A stretch of DNA of 64,000 nt from Salibacterium qingdaonense (GTDB lineage: Bacteria > Bacillota > Bacilli > Bacillales > Marinococcaceae). How positions within the stretch are numbered: the first letter of the stretch is position 1; each line of letters starts with the position of its first letter. The notes beneath the pieces were generated by a model. That model made no database searches, was not told the DNA's origin, and was given only the letters and a program-made list of their open reading frames with translations. The stretch covers positions 1 through 64,000 of the forward strand of contig NZ_FOTY01000005.1 of NCBI RefSeq assembly GCF_900114715.1. Reading direction: 5' to 3'. Both the position numbers and the translations under genes were made by a program. Shown one piece after another: positions 43,309 through 52,748 of this stretch.

Positions 43309-43440
43309 ACGTTTTGCCTCTCTTTCGTTCTGTTACAGATGCTTCTTTCATTTTACACGAAAATAAGCATAATAGCTGTGACAGAACACCAAAAACAGGA
43401 AGACCCTTCTTTTTAAACCATAGTACAGCCAAAACGCATA

Positions 43441-43950
43441 TTAATCGGGAGACTCTCCACCGGTTTTCATATCCTGTTCCGTCTCCTGCCCCATTCCTTT
43501 CAGGAAGGTGAGAAGCAGGGTTATTGCCCGGTTGACTTCCGGATCTTTTAATGATTTCACAAGATCCATATACCCTGTCTTTTCTTCGGTGTCCCCGGCT
43601 TCCCCTGCACGCCGCAGGCCTTCGTTAAATTTGAGCAGCAGCGGCTCTATTTTTTCCACATCGAGTTTACCGGCGATCCCCATCAGCAGGAGAAGATGGC
43701 GGATCGCCTTTGTGTTTTCTTCATTGTTCATCGTCTCTGCGAGGACTTGCAGCACTTTGTCCCCGTCGGCAAACAGGCCGTGCAGCAGAGATATCACGCC
43801 CCGATCATCCGCATGCTGCAAGGTTGACAGAGATTTCAGGATAACCTCTTTGTTATCAATCAAAGCATCTTCGATTTCACGGAGGTCCCGTGCCCGCTGC
43901 TCTTCTTCCGATGGCTCCTGTTTCTTGATATGCTGAATTTTTTCAGCCAT
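43441..43950 (-). CDS. DUF1641 protein of the formate dehydrogenase operon
   Basis: 169-residue acidic, helical, soluble protein (LREIEDALIDNKEVILKSLSTLQHADDRGV, LLLLMGIAGKLDVEKIEPLLLKF, KSLKDPEVNRAITLLLTFLKGMGQ). Homologs such as YjgD and YrhD sit directly after formate dehydrogenase alpha genes, and here it begins 1 nt after that gene. Role is not established; a small FDH subunit is likely. Confidence 0.85.
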   Translation of the reverse strand: MAEKIQHIKKQEPSEEEQRARDLREIEDALIDNKEVILKSLSTLQHADDRGVISLLHGLFADGDKVLQVLAETMNNEENTKAIRHLLLLMGIAGKLDVEKIEPLLLKFNEGLRRAGEAGDTEEKTGYMDLVKSLKDPEVNRAITLLLTFLKGMGQETEQDMKTGGESPD

Positions 43951-43951
43951 G

Positions 43952-46897
43952 TCAACGATCCTCTCCTTTCACCACGTCCCCGGGGAATGTGTAATCGCTG
44001 CGCTGCCATTTTTTCTCTACCTGGACACCGACCTGCGGCTGCGGATTCCCGAAACGGTGATTGATTTTCGGAAGCGGGGACGTCCCCCCCTCCTCCAGCA
44101 CTTCCATTTTCACCCGCACTTCTTTGTACGCCGGGGTATCTGTGTCTTTATCCGCATAGCTACTCGTAAGGCGGTTAACTGCACCGTCTCCGTCATCATT
44201 CAGCGGGATGTAGACTTCTTTTTTCTGCACCCGTTCTGTCACAAGACACGGCAGTTTAACCGCGCCGTAAGGGGAAATCAGCCGTACAACCGTCCCATCG
44301 CTCAAAGACCGTTCTTTTGCCAACTGTGGTGATACTTCGACAAAGGCGCGCGGCGTGCCGCGTGTGATTCCTTCCGACTGATAGGTCATATTTCCTTCAT
44401 GGAAATGCTCCAGCAGGCGTCCGTTGTTCACCTGCAGGTCATATTCTTCCTCATACTGCACCGGTTCTGTCCATTCGACCGGATAGAGGCGGGCCCGTCC
44501 GTCTTCAAACGGAAACCGCTCGGCAAACAACATTGGTTCATCCGTACCATCAGCGTGCACCGGCCACTGCAGGCTCTTATATCCTTCAAGCTTTTCATAA
44601 GTTACACCCGCAAACAGTGGTGTTAACGATGCCGCTTCCGCCATGATTTCCGATGGATGGTCGTACTTCCAGCCGGCATCCAGCTGATTTGCGATATCCA
44701 TGATAATCTTCCAGTCCGGACGGGAATCGCCAAGCGGCTCCAGCGCCTGATACAACCGCTGAATCCGCCGTTCTGTATTGGTGAACGTGCCGTCTTTCTC
44801 AAGGCTCGGACTTGCCGGAAGGACAACGTCCGCAAACTGGGCTGTGGTGGTGAGAAATAGATCCTGCACGACAAAGAAATCCAGTTTTTCAAACGCCCCG
44901 TGCACGTAGTTGATATTGGAATCGACAATCCCCATATCCTCGCCTTTGAGATACATCGACTTTAACTTTCCTTCATGAATGGCCTCCACCATTTCATGAT
45001 TGTTCAACCCTTTTTCTTTCGGAATATCCGCCTGCCAGGCTTCCTCAAAACGGCTTCTCACCTCATCATTACTGACAAACTGATATCCTGGAAAGCGGTC
45101 CGGCATGCTTCCAAAATCACTGGCTCCCTGGACGTTGTTGTGGCCGCGGAGCGGATAGGCACCGGTACCGGGCCGGCCGTAATTGCCGGTGATAAGAAGG
45201 AGGTTGGAGATGGCTGTGCTCGTATCGCTTCCTCCCTGGTGCTGGGTAACGCCCATCGCCCAGAGAATACAGACGCTGCCCGCCTCATGAATCATTTCGG
45301 CGGTACGGATTAAATCTTCCTGAGACACGCCGGTCATTTCTGATGCATATTCCATCGTGTACGGCGCCAGCGTTTCTTTATAATGTTCCACCCCGTTCAC
45401 ATTCTGCTCCAGAAAGGACTCAGCTGCCCAGCCCTGATCCACGATATATTTGGTCACCGCAGAAAGCCAGATTAAATCCGTACCGGATTCCGGACGGATA
45501 AACAAATCCGACCGCTGCGCCATTTCATGTTTCCGCAAATCGGAGACAATCAGCTTTTGACCATGGAGCTTATGAGAACTTTTCACCCTTGTAGAAAGTA
45601 CCGGATGGGATTCCGACGTATTCGATCCTACAGTAATGATAAGCTCACTCTGCTCAATATCAGTGATGGAACCCGAATCCCCTCCGTAGCCGACGGTGCG
45701 GAAGAGCCCCATGGTCGCCGGACTCTGACAATAACGGGAACAGTTGTCGATATTATTGGTGCCGATAACGCCTCGCGCCAGTTTCTGCATTAAGTACGAT
45801 TCTTCATTCGTGCACTTGGAAGAACTGATAAAACTGAGCGCATCTGCCCCGTGTTCTTCTTTGATATCGGTAAATTTCTGTTTAATAAGCTCCAGCGCTT
45901 CGGTCCATTCCGCTTCCCTGAACATCTGCCCTTCCCGGATCAGAGGCTTTGTAAGACGCTCTTCACTATTTACAAAATCCCAGCCGAATTTCCCTTTCAC
46001 ACAGGTAGAAATCCCGTTGGCCGGAGCCTCCTGCTGCGGTTCGATTTTTAATATGTCACGGCCCTTTGTCCAGACGTCAAAACTGCAGCCGACCCCGCAG
46101 TACGTACAAACCGTCTTTGTCTTATCAATACGACTGTCCCGCATCGAGGCTTCCATATCCGATACGGCAAGAATCGAGCTGTATCCGGTTTCCACTCCTT
46201 TTGTAATATCAATAAGCGGTCGAAGGGTGTCTTCATTCATGCCGGTCATGTACCCGGCTTCTCCTTCCATTCCGGTTTCCATCATCGCATTGCACGGACA
46301 TACAGTGGAACAGTGCCCGCATGACACACAGGATGATTCTTCAATCGGTACATCATTGTCCCAAATCACCCGCGGCTGCTCCCGTTCCCAGTCAATCGTG
46401 AGCGTTTCAGTCACCTGTACGTCCTGACAGGCTTCCACGCAGCGTCCGCACAGAATGCACTGATCTGGATCGTACCGGTAAAAACTGTTTCGGTCTTTAT
46501 CATAGGGCTTAGGTTCAAACGGTACGCTCTGATGCTCGATTTTCATTTCTTTCACAGCATTATGAATCTCGCAGTTTCCGTTATTGTAATCGCAGACCGT
46601 GCAGTACAGTTCGTGGTTATACAGGATGCGGTCGATGGCAATCTTCTGGGCATCTTTCACATCTTTGGAAACGGTGTTGAATTCATCTCCCCGGCTGACT
46701 CCGGAGGAACAGGCACGAACCAGTTCACCGTTTTTTTCTACAATACAGGTATCACATGTTTCAATCGCCCCAAGGCTTGGATGATAACAGACAGAAGGAA
46801 CCTGCTGCTCATCGTCTGTTAAAACATTCAGGGCTGAAACATTCTCATCCACCGTTACTTCTTTTCCGTTGATTTTTACTGCCATTTTATCTGCCAA
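43952..46897 (-). CDS. formate dehydrogenase alpha subunit with N-terminal ferredoxin modules
   Basis: Molybdenum- or tungsten-bis-MGD enzyme oxidising formate to CO2; about 981 residues, YjgC/YrhE type. N-terminal 2Fe-2S domain ([15 protein letters not shown]), a His-Cys segment ([14 protein letters not shown]), two 4Fe-4S clusters ([25 protein letters not shown]), then the catalytic domain with [12 protein letters not shown]. The ligand to the metal is Cys in [13 protein letters not shown], where other FDHs have selenocysteine. The TTG at 46897 has AAGGAG 8 nt upstream, while the GTG at 46906 lies inside the SD; the start is the least certain part. Cytoplasmic, no Tat signal. Confidence 0.93.
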   Translation of the reverse strand: MADKMAVKINGKEVTVDENVSALNVLTDDEQQVPSVCYHPSLGAIETCDTCIVEKNGELVRACSSGVSRGDEFNTVSKDVKDAQKIAIDRILYNHELYCTVCDYNNGNCEIHNAVKEMKIEHQSVPFEPKPYDKDRNSFYRYDPDQCILCGRCVEACQDVQVTETLTIDWEREQPRVIWDNDVPIEESSCVSCGHCSTVCPCNAMMETGMEGEAGYMTGMNEDTLRPLIDITKGVETGYSSILAVSDMEASMRDSRIDKTKTVCTYCGVGCSFDVWTKGRDILKIEPQQEAPANGISTCVKGKFGWDFVNSEERLTKPLIREGQMFREAEWTEALELIKQKFTDIKEEHGADALSFISSSKCTNEESYLMQKLARGVIGTNNIDNCSRYCQSPATMGLFRTVGYGGDSGSITDIEQSELIITVGSNTSESHPVLSTRVKSSHKLHGQKLIVSDLRKHEMAQRSDLFIRPESGTDLIWLSAVTKYIVDQGWAAESFLEQNVNGVEHYKETLAPYTMEYASEMTGVSQEDLIRTAEMIHEAGSVCILWAMGVTQHQGGSDTSTAISNLLLITGNYGRPGTGAYPLRGHNNVQGASDFGSMPDRFPGYQFVSNDEVRSRFEEAWQADIPKEKGLNNHEMVEAIHEGKLKSMYLKGEDMGIVDSNINYVHGAFEKLDFFVVQDLFLTTTAQFADVVLPASPSLEKDGTFTNTERRIQRLYQALEPLGDSRPDWKIIMDIANQLDAGWKYDHPSEIMAEAASLTPLFAGVTYEKLEGYKSLQWPVHADGTDEPMLFAERFPFEDGRARLYPVEWTEPVQYEEEYDLQVNNGRLLEHFHEGNMTYQSEGITRGTPRAFVEVSPQLAKERSLSDGTVVRLISPYGAVKLPCLVTERVQKKEVYIPLNDDGDGAVNRLTSSYADKDTDTPAYKEVRVKMEVLEEGGTSPLPKINHRFGNPQPQVGVQVEKKWQRSDYTFPGDVVKGEDR

Positions 46898-46918
46898 CGT
46901 GTCCACTCCTTTCCATTT

Positions 46919-47287
46919 TCAATATGACCGGCCGTTGAATTTCTTCTCTACATTATCTTCAAACACAAATATGGACATACCTATATCTTTTTCAATATCG
47001 ATATCTACAAATAACTCCACAAAATTACTTCCCAACAGTTCCTCCATTTCATACGGACGGTGCTTCTTATATATTTCTTTTACCATCTGCGTTCTGGCTT
47101 CACGCAGCATCTGCCTGCCGTCTTTTTCACTGGCTATGAATTTCTCTACAGGGGAAAGATTGCCTTCCATCTCACATATCGCCCAGTTTTTGCAGAACGT
47201 CGTGGTGATATGGCTCGGGCCCTTCCCCATATGCTTTTTGCGGAACGAACGCACCAGATTACTGAATTCAGCTTCATATTTATTCAT
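46919..47287 (-). CDS. DUF2294 protein
   Basis: 122 residues with MGKGPSHITTTFCKNWAICEMEGNLSPVEKFI, typical of DUF2294 (YbcI-like). Positioned between the OFA transporter and the FDH gene with gaps of 15 and 12 nt, so certainly in the same transcript. No function is known; location suggests an accessory role in formate metabolism. Confidence 0.8.
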   Translation of the reverse strand: MNKYEAEFSNLVRSFRKKHMGKGPSHITTTFCKNWAICEMEGNLSPVEKFIASEKDGRQMLREARTQMVKEIYKKHRPYEMEELLGSNFVELFVDIDIEKDIGMSIFVFEDNVEKKFNGRSY

Positions 47288-47302
47288 ACAGTTTCCGCTC
47301 TT

Positions 47303-48547
47303 TCACCCCGCTTCTTCCTGTCGTTGTTTTCGTTTCAGGAGATTAATATCCCTTCTGATCCAAAAAGAAATAATTAGAGCCACAGCAATCATTACTCCGA
47401 AAATATACAGCGTCGCCGTGTAACTTTGCGTCGCCTCACGGACAGTGGAAGATATGCTCGGCCCTGCAAGGCCTGCTGCCGCCCAGGCGGTAAGGATGTA
47501 GCCGTGGATCGCCCCCAGCTCTTTGGTGCCGAATAGATCGCCGATATAAGCAGGGATGGATGCAAAACCGCCGCCGTAACACGAAATGATAATAAACAAA
47601 AGAATCTGAAATACAATAACCTGCCCCATGACCGGAAGCATAAAATAAGCAGCAACCTGGATAACAAAAAACGCTGTGTAAACATTGGCACGGCCGATGT
47701 AATCAGAAACCGACGCCCAGATAATGCGGCCGAGCCCATTGAAAAATCCCATAATTCCCACCATTGTTGCTGCCGCCGCTGATGAAAGCCCTGCAATTTC
47801 CTCTCCCATCGGAGCAGCTACAGCCAGTATAGCTATACCGCACGTTACGTTAATAAACAGCATCAGCCATAGAAACCAGAAGCGTCTCGTTTTTACCGCT
47901 TCATTGGCAGTAAGCTCGGACAGATCTGCGTTTTTCTTCGTTTTTTCCTGTGCTTTATCCTGCATGTAACCTTCAGGCGGACGTTCCAGATACAATGCAG
48001 AAGCCGTCATAAAGCAAAGAAAAATAATGCCGATGATAAAAAATGTATTAGCAATACCGACGGTCCCCATAAGTGCTTCCTGCAGCGGGCTGAAGATGAC
48101 AGCGGAGAATCCGAATCCCATGATTGCAAGTCCTGTTGCCAGCCCTCTTCGATCCGGAAACCATTTAACGAGGGAAGAAACTGGTGTAATATAACCGATA
48201 CCCAGTCCAATACCGCCAAAGACGCCGTAAGAAATAAGAAGAAGAATGAGTGATTCTACCATCACAGCCAATCCGGAACCGAGCACACCGGCACCGAAAA
48301 AACCAGCTGCTGTAAGACCAGCCACCCGGGGCCCGTATTTTTCTACGAAGCGGCCCAGAAATGCTGCTGACAGACCAAGAAATAAAATAGCCAGACTGAA
48401 CGCGAAGTTGACCCAGAATAAGTCCCAGCCCAGCTCTTCCTGCAGTGGATTGGTAAATACGCTCCATGCATACACCGAACCGATGGAGATGTGAATACCA
48501 ACTGCCGATAATGCAATCAACCATCTGTTTTTCTGTTTTCCAGCCAT
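47303..48547 (-). CDS. OFA-family MFS transporter (oxalate/formate type)
   Basis: Twelve-helix carrier of about 414 residues from the ATG at 48547 (AAGGGGTGG upstream); the longer frame adds 33 unlikely residues that belong to the leader. Signatures are IHISIGSVYAWSVFTNPLQEELGW at the start, GGIGLGIGYITPVSSLVKWFPDRRGLATG after helix 4, and GFASIPAYIGDLFGTKELGAIHG. First gene of the FDH operon, so formate or oxalate exchange is the natural guess. Confidence 0.9.
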   Translation of the reverse strand: MAGKQKNRWLIALSAVGIHISIGSVYAWSVFTNPLQEELGWDLFWVNFAFSLAILFLGLSAAFLGRFVEKYGPRVAGLTAAGFFGAGVLGSGLAVMVESLILLLISYGVFGGIGLGIGYITPVSSLVKWFPDRRGLATGLAIMGFGFSAVIFSPLQEALMGTVGIANTFFIIGIIFLCFMTASALYLERPPEGYMQDKAQEKTKKNADLSELTANEAVKTRRFWFLWLMLFINVTCGIAILAVAAPMGEEIAGLSSAAAATMVGIMGFFNGLGRIIWASVSDYIGRANVYTAFFVIQVAAYFMLPVMGQVIVFQILLFIIISCYGGGFASIPAYIGDLFGTKELGAIHGYILTAWAAAGLAGPSISSTVREATQSYTATLYIFGVMIAVALIISFWIRRDINLLKRKQRQEEAG

Positions 48548-48757
48548 TCGATTCCACCCCTTCTGTTTTGGTTGGTTCCTGCTTAAATAAAAAACGACGT
48601 TTCCCCAAAACAAATGACATAATTGTCTTGAAAAAACGACGCACACAGTTGAAGCAGGAACGCTGCTACACCTAAAAGAAATCGCTTACAAAAATCCGTG
48701 CAGATGATAATAGCAGGGTCGCTGCTACACCGGTCCACCTTCACAAAATATTCATAT
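48548..48757 (-). ncRNA. structured leader of the OFA-FDH operon, candidate RNA switch
   Basis: About 210 nt of untranslated RNA. Two hairpins share the sequence GGTGTAGCAGCG-NN-CCTGCT (complement 48731..48712 and 48672..48653; 59 nt apart). The 3' arm of the second, GTTCCTGCTT (complement 48661..48652), is also perfectly complementary over 10 bp to AAGCAGGAAC (complement 48584..48575) near the start codon, so two folds exclude each other. CGTCGTTTTTT occurs twice between. No Rfam class is recognised with confidence. Confidence 0.5.
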
Positions 48758-48764
48758 TTTCCTC

Positions 48765-48793
48765 ATTCTACAACGGCCGCCCTGCTTTTTCAA
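48765..48793 (-). promoter_or_regulatory. sigma-A promoter of the OFA-FDH operon
   Basis: TTGAAA (complement 48793..48788), 17-bp spacer, TAGAAT (complement 48770..48765). Start of transcription about 48757, giving the long leader described. Confidence 0.7.
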
Positions 48794-48806
48794 TAACTTT
48801 GATAAT

Positions 48807-48856
48807 TCCGATTATTCGGACATATAATTGATTCCTATTCCGGATATTGATATGAT
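48807..48856 (+). promoter_or_regulatory. fdhD promoter with possible operator
   Basis: TTGATT (48828-48833), 17-bp spacer, TATGAT (48851-48856). An inverted repeat TCCGA-TTAT-TCGGA (48807-48820) lies just upstream, between the two divergent promoters, and TTCCGGATA recurs in the spacer. Confidence 0.6.
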
Positions 48857-48892
48857 GAAAGCATCAAATTCGGCTGCAGGAGGGGGAGGTTG

Positions 48893-49699
48893 ATGACAAG
48901 CCATATCAGTGAACCGCGTCCCATCACATCGTACCGGGCAGGTGTGGTGAGTGCAGCGGCAGATACCATCGTGAAGGAGACACCACTGACTATTTATGTA
49001 AATGGAGAAGAATTTGCCACCATGGTTTGTTCCCCGGAACATCTTCGTGAAATGGTGGTTGGATTTCTTGCGTCCGAGGGAATTATTTTAGTTTACAGCG
49101 ATATCCTTCGTCTGGAGCTGGACGAGGAATCCGGATTTGCCTACGTTCACCTTTACAAAAAGCCCAACCTTTCTTTCTCCGGACATTCCAAGCGTTTCAT
49201 CGGGTCATGCTGCGGTAAAAGCCGGCAGTTCTATTTTCACAATGACATGAAAATGGCGAAAACAGCCCGTACATCCGCCCAATTGTCTCCATCACGCTGT
49301 GCTTCCTTGATGCAGGCAATGCAAAAGGACAGCGAAGCATTCCACCAAACCGGGGGTGTTCATAATGCTGCTCTTTGTTCAACGGATGAACTGCTTCTTT
49401 TGCGCATGGACATCGGGCGCCATAATGCGCTTGATAAACTGTACGGACACTGTCTCATGCATCACTGGAGTGTGCGCGATAAAGTGCTTGTCTTCAGCGG
49501 CAGATTGTCCTCGGAAGTACTGACAAAAGCAGCCAAAATAGGTGTCGGTATCGTACTTTCCAAGTCTGCTCCCACCAGTCTCGCTATTGACCTGGCCGAT
49601 GACCTCCATATTACTGCTGTCGGTTTTGTGCGTGGAGATAAGCTGAATGTATACACACACAGTGAACGTATTTTTGAAGAAGGAGTGTATCCACAATGA
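48893..49699 (+). CDS. fdhD: formate dehydrogenase accessory sulfurtransferase FdhD
   Basis: Transfers sulfur from a cysteine desulfurase to the molybdenum cofactor of FDH. About 268 residues, with the CC active loop FIGSCCGKS, RMDIGRHNALDKLYG, FSGRLSSEVLTKAAKIGVGIVLSKSAPTSLA and RGDKLNVYTH. The ATG at 48893 follows AGGAGG (spacing 9). Divergent from the FDH operon, so the regulon is complete apart from Moco synthesis. Confidence 0.95.
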   Translation: MTSHISEPRPITSYRAGVVSAAADTIVKETPLTIYVNGEEFATMVCSPEHLREMVVGFLASEGIILVYSDILRLELDEESGFAYVHLYKKPNLSFSGHSKRFIGSCCGKSRQFYFHNDMKMAKTARTSAQLSPSRCASLMQAMQKDSEAFHQTGGVHNAALCSTDELLLLRMDIGRHNALDKLYGHCLMHHWSVRDKVLVFSGRLSSEVLTKAAKIGVGIVLSKSAPTSLAIDLADDLHITAVGFVRGDKLNVYTHSERIFEEGVYPQ

Positions 49700-49932
49700 G
49701 TTCATGTCCTATAGACCACAGCCTGGATGATGTGAAGCAAAAACTGGAAGATCAAAAAAATGTCATGCCGAATGCATTATATCATGATACCGCCCGTTTT
49801 TTTCACGACGGTCAGCCTCAGTCGATTTTAAATGAAGGATTTCATCTGCTGAAAAAATACGATCTCGCCGGGCAGGCGGAAAAGGAAAAAAGAAATGCTG
49901 CACTGCAGCAGCTCGTGCAGCGCGGTGAGTAG
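49696..49932 (+). CDS. small protein coupled to fdhD
   Basis: 78 residues, start overlapping the fdhD stop by 4 bp. Begins MSSCPIDHSLDDVKQKL; helical, charged, with FHDGQPQSILNEGFHLLKKYDLAGQAEKEKRNAAL. The Cys and His near the N terminus could bind metal. I recognise no family. Tight coupling suggests a role in FDH maturation or stability (inference). Confidence 0.7.
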   Translation: MSSCPIDHSLDDVKQKLEDQKNVMPNALYHDTARFFHDGQPQSILNEGFHLLKKYDLAGQAEKEKRNAALQQLVQRGE

Positions 49933-49955
49933 CACAAAACCAGAGCGCATAATAG

Positions 49956-49992
49956 AAGAACCAGGCAGGAAACAGTTCCATGCCTGGTTCTT
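49956..49992. terminator. bidirectional terminator
   Basis: AAGAACCAGGCA (49956-49967) pairs with TGCCTGGTTCTT (49981-49992), between the fdhD unit and the convergent zinc-binding lipoprotein. Confidence 0.8.
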
Positions 49993-49998
49993 CAGCTG

Positions 49999-51057
49999 TT
50001 AATGATTGTGTCCCTCATGACTGTGATTATGACCTTCATGGCTGTGTTCTTCTTCACTTTCTGATGAGCTGCCGTTGTCCACAGAATACTGGAGGGCGGT
50101 TTTCATGTTTTCGATATTCTGCCGCATCAGGCTGAAATAGTCTTCTCCCGCTTCGATTTCTTCTTCGGTAAGCGTTGCGAGATTATGAAGGGTAAGGGCT
50201 TTGGCGCCGGCTTCTTCCTGCACAACTTCGGTTACTTTCGACGAAACATTCTGTTCCAGCATAACGTGGTTGATGCCGCTTGTCTCAATCGTGCCGATGA
50301 TGGCCTGCAGCTCTTTTTGGGAAGGTTCGGCCGAAGGTGAAATACCAGTCACGGCCATCTGACTCAAACCGTACCGGTCTTCCCAATATCCGTATCCGGC
50401 ATGGGATACGACAAACGTATTGTTTTCTGCTTCTTCTGCCATCGTGTTGAACTCTTCATGCAGGGCATTCAGGTCTTCTTTCAGCGTCTGATAATTCTCC
50501 GCAAACATCTCTTCTTTTTCCGGGCGGAGGTTAATAAGCATGTCTCTGATATTGGCAGCCGCCTCACGGGCAAGTACAGGATCCAGCCAGACATGTGGAT
50601 CCACGCTGCTTTCATGTTGATGGGCATGCTCTCCTTCGCCGTGACTGTGATCGTGACCGCCGGAAGCTTCCCGCAGGTTCAATCCTTCCGTGACTGCAAG
50701 CGAGGTTACGTTTTCATCCGCAGCGGTATCATTGACTGCGTCCGCGAAGCCCTCCAGTCCCGCTCCGTTGTACATAAATGCATCTGACTCGGCGATATCG
50801 ATCATCGTCTGTGATGTGGGTTCGAAGCTGTGAGCATCGGCACCTGCCGGAACAAGATTCTCCACCTCCACTTCACTGCCGCCTATTCTTTCCGCGAAAT
50901 CCTTCCAGGCAGACAATGTTGTATAAATATGTAGAGGTTCTTCTCCCCCGGTTTCCTGAGACTCACCACTGGTTTCCCCCCCGTTTCCTGAACCGCAGGC
51001 GGATACAATAGCAGCAGTCAGCAGCACAGCTGTCACTGTGAGAACCCATTTTTTCAT
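49999..51057 (-). CDS. znuA: zinc ABC transporter substrate-binding lipoprotein (ZnuA/AdcA type)
   Basis: Captures Zn2+ outside the membrane. 352 residues, lipobox IVSAC (Cys21), cluster-A-I fold with metal His in PAGADAHSFEPT, DPHVWLDP and VVSHAGYGYW, a mobile His-rich loop (GGHDHSHGEGEHAHQHE) and a His-rich C-terminal tail (HSHEGHNHSHEGHNH). No znuB/znuC permease or ATPase lies beside it. Two Zur-like boxes precede the gene. Confidence 0.93.
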   Translation of the reverse strand: MKKWVLTVTAVLLTAAIVSACGSGNGGETSGESQETGGEEPLHIYTTLSAWKDFAERIGGSEVEVENLVPAGADAHSFEPTSQTMIDIAESDAFMYNGAGLEGFADAVNDTAADENVTSLAVTEGLNLREASGGHDHSHGEGEHAHQHESSVDPHVWLDPVLAREAAANIRDMLINLRPEKEEMFAENYQTLKEDLNALHEEFNTMAEEAENNTFVVSHAGYGYWEDRYGLSQMAVTGISPSAEPSQKELQAIIGTIETSGINHVMLEQNVSSKVTEVVQEEAGAKALTLHNLATLTEEEIEAGEDYFSLMRQNIENMKTALQYSVDNGSSSESEEEHSHEGHNHSHEGHNH

Positions 51058-51071
51058 GATATATTCCCCTT

Positions 51072-51126
51072 TCGTAACGATTACGATTAATCCTTCCTTA
51101 GTATATCGTCATCGTTACGATTTGTA
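51072..51126 (-). promoter_or_regulatory. two Zur-like boxes before znuA
   Basis: TCGTAACGATTACGA (51072-51086) and, on the minus strand, AAATCGTAACGATGACGAT (51124..51106) both fit the Bacillus Zur consensus AAATCGTAATNATTACGATTT, in the 70 bp before the start codon. Confidence 0.75.
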
Positions 51127-51144
51127 AACGGGAATGATTTCGAC

Positions 51145-52158
51145 TTATACTTTTTTCCGGCTCAATTTATCCCTGTCTGCAGTTTTTGGAGGCTGTTCCA
51201 TCCAGTTATGCTTAATCATGATCTCCACGCCGCTTTTTGCGTATCTCGCCACTTCCAATGATAACCTCTCATAGTTCAGAGCCAGATCTGTGCGCAGGCT
51301 CGAAGCAGCAGCGAGTGCATAATTTCCCGTGCCGGCAGATGTTAAGACCGACATATGAAACATCATCAGTTTATCGGAAAACGCACGAGTCGTCGAGCTG
51401 CTGACGCCGAGGTCGGGAAGTCTTGCTGCCACAATATCATTTTCCTGCAGCGTGGAAGCAAATATCTTAATATGCTTCGTTGCAATATCTTTTCCGCGAA
51501 TCATATAATCCTGTATTTCTTTGGACGTGGACGTCTGCGCAAAAGCAATGGCCAGTTTCTCGCCTACCGTGTTTGTGAGAATGTTCATATACAGATAAGC
51601 TGTTTCCACCGCATTCAATGCCCGTTTGTTACGGAGAGGATGAAGACCGCTCAAGTATTGCTTCCCTTCAATGTACTCCTGTTCTTTTGGAATCTCCAGA
51701 TAAGGATATGTGGCGTGAATGCCCTTGGAAACAGCCGTTTCCGTGGTTTGATTATACAAGGATGAAGTATCTGACAACAGCCTCGTATAAAAGGAGCGGA
51801 TATCTTCGCGGCGGCTCATCCCAAGAAAACCGCTGTAATTTATCATCCCGACCTTGGACATATGGTGTACATATGTTAAACAAAAAATATCAGAAAAAAG
51901 CCACGGGGCGTCCATATGAACATCACCTTCGGAAAAACCATCCGGCATTACGCAGGCTTCCGCTTCAAAAAAAGACCGTGTCTCTTCCTGGTAATGCTGT
52001 GCAATATCATAAGACTTCTGTACCGCCTCTTTGATTTCCTTATCCTGTATATGCTGCAGCATAAACGAAAGCATGACAATCGACATACTGTTGTTCATAT
52101 ACGACGTCCATAAGTTTGCTATTTCTGCAGATGTTAAATGGGTATCCTGTTTATCCAC
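51145..52158 (-). CDS. DUF3231 protein, two-domain
   Basis: About 337 residues with two DUF3231 copies (each near LTSAEIANLWTSYMNNSMSIVMLSFMLQH or NAVETAYLYMNILTNTVGEKLAIAF). These ferritin-like helical bundle proteins are frequent in spore-formers, but their role is unproved. The GTG at 52158 has GGAGGGG 8-9 nt upstream; the GTG at 52176 overlaps it. It follows the 158-residue membrane gene by 24 nt and may be the last gene of the ger operon. Confidence 0.8.
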   Translation of the reverse strand: MDKQDTHLTSAEIANLWTSYMNNSMSIVMLSFMLQHIQDKEIKEAVQKSYDIAQHYQEETRSFFEAEACVMPDGFSEGDVHMDAPWLFSDIFCLTYVHHMSKVGMINYSGFLGMSRREDIRSFYTRLLSDTSSLYNQTTETAVSKGIHATYPYLEIPKEQEYIEGKQYLSGLHPLRNKRALNAVETAYLYMNILTNTVGEKLAIAFAQTSTSKEIQDYMIRGKDIATKHIKIFASTLQENDIVAARLPDLGVSSSTTRAFSDKLMMFHMSVLTSAGTGNYALAAASSLRTDLALNYERLSLEVARYAKSGVEIMIKHNWMEQPPKTADRDKLSRKKV

Positions 52159-52182
52159 TGCAATATCCCCCTCCACTCTTAT

Positions 52183-52659
52183 TCAAGTGTCTTTTTTTAC
52201 AAGTATCTTCCTGATAACTACCCCGGCCCCGAACCCAATGGGCAGAAACAACATCGGCAGCCACATTGGGCCCAACTTGTACCCATATATAGTGAACACA
52301 GGCGAAAAAATCAGTCCAACAGTGACAAAATAGGCGGAAAAAGCCATAGGCAGGTACGAAAATAATTTCTCTCCTCCACCGGCTTCCCGGTAAGCATCCC
52401 AGATGCCGAAAAAATAAAGGCACGGGTAAAACATCAACCACTGATAATCTGTCTGTTCAATGGCCTGCGCTATTTTCCCGTTAAAGCTCAGGATGATGAT
52501 TGTGTTAAAGTTCCCACAAACATTCACGAGTATTTCCAGAAAAACAAGCAGCAGCCCTTTTACATACTTTCGCAATATTAAATGCCCGAATCCGGGCAGG
52601 GCGATGCTCCATAATACAATCTCCAGTTTTCTGCTTTGTTTTTCCTGATTAATATTCAT
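52183..52659 (-). CDS. membrane protein of the germination operon
   Basis: 158 residues, about four hydrophobic helices. The start LEIVLWSIALPGFGHLILRKYVKGLLLVFLEILVN is a pattern I have seen in uncharacterised Bacillaceae membrane proteins near ger operons. Lies 89 nt after gerB on the same strand with no terminator. Possibly a D-subunit-like accessory protein; not established. Confidence 0.7.
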   Translation of the reverse strand: MNINQEKQSRKLEIVLWSIALPGFGHLILRKYVKGLLLVFLEILVNVCGNFNTIIILSFNGKIAQAIEQTDYQWLMFYPCLYFFGIWDAYREAGGGEKLFSYLPMAFSAYFVTVGLIFSPVFTIYGYKLGPMWLPMLFLPIGFGAGVVIRKILVKKDT

Positions 52660-52748
52660 ACGGATTCTCCTGTTTCCTGCTGCATTCCAGCTTTTTAACA
52701 GAGCTTACCTTTCACCCGGAAAACCAGTTCTCTCCTAGTTTTTCAAGA

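Noticed and set aside
43952-46897. Selenocysteine (UGA) formate dehydrogenase
   Set aside because: The frame has no internal UGA, and the metal-ligand position is an ordinary Cys codon in CSRYCQSP.
48548-48757. Known Moco RNA motif
   Set aside because: Considered because of the FDH context, but I could not match its conserved core; kept as an unnamed candidate instead.
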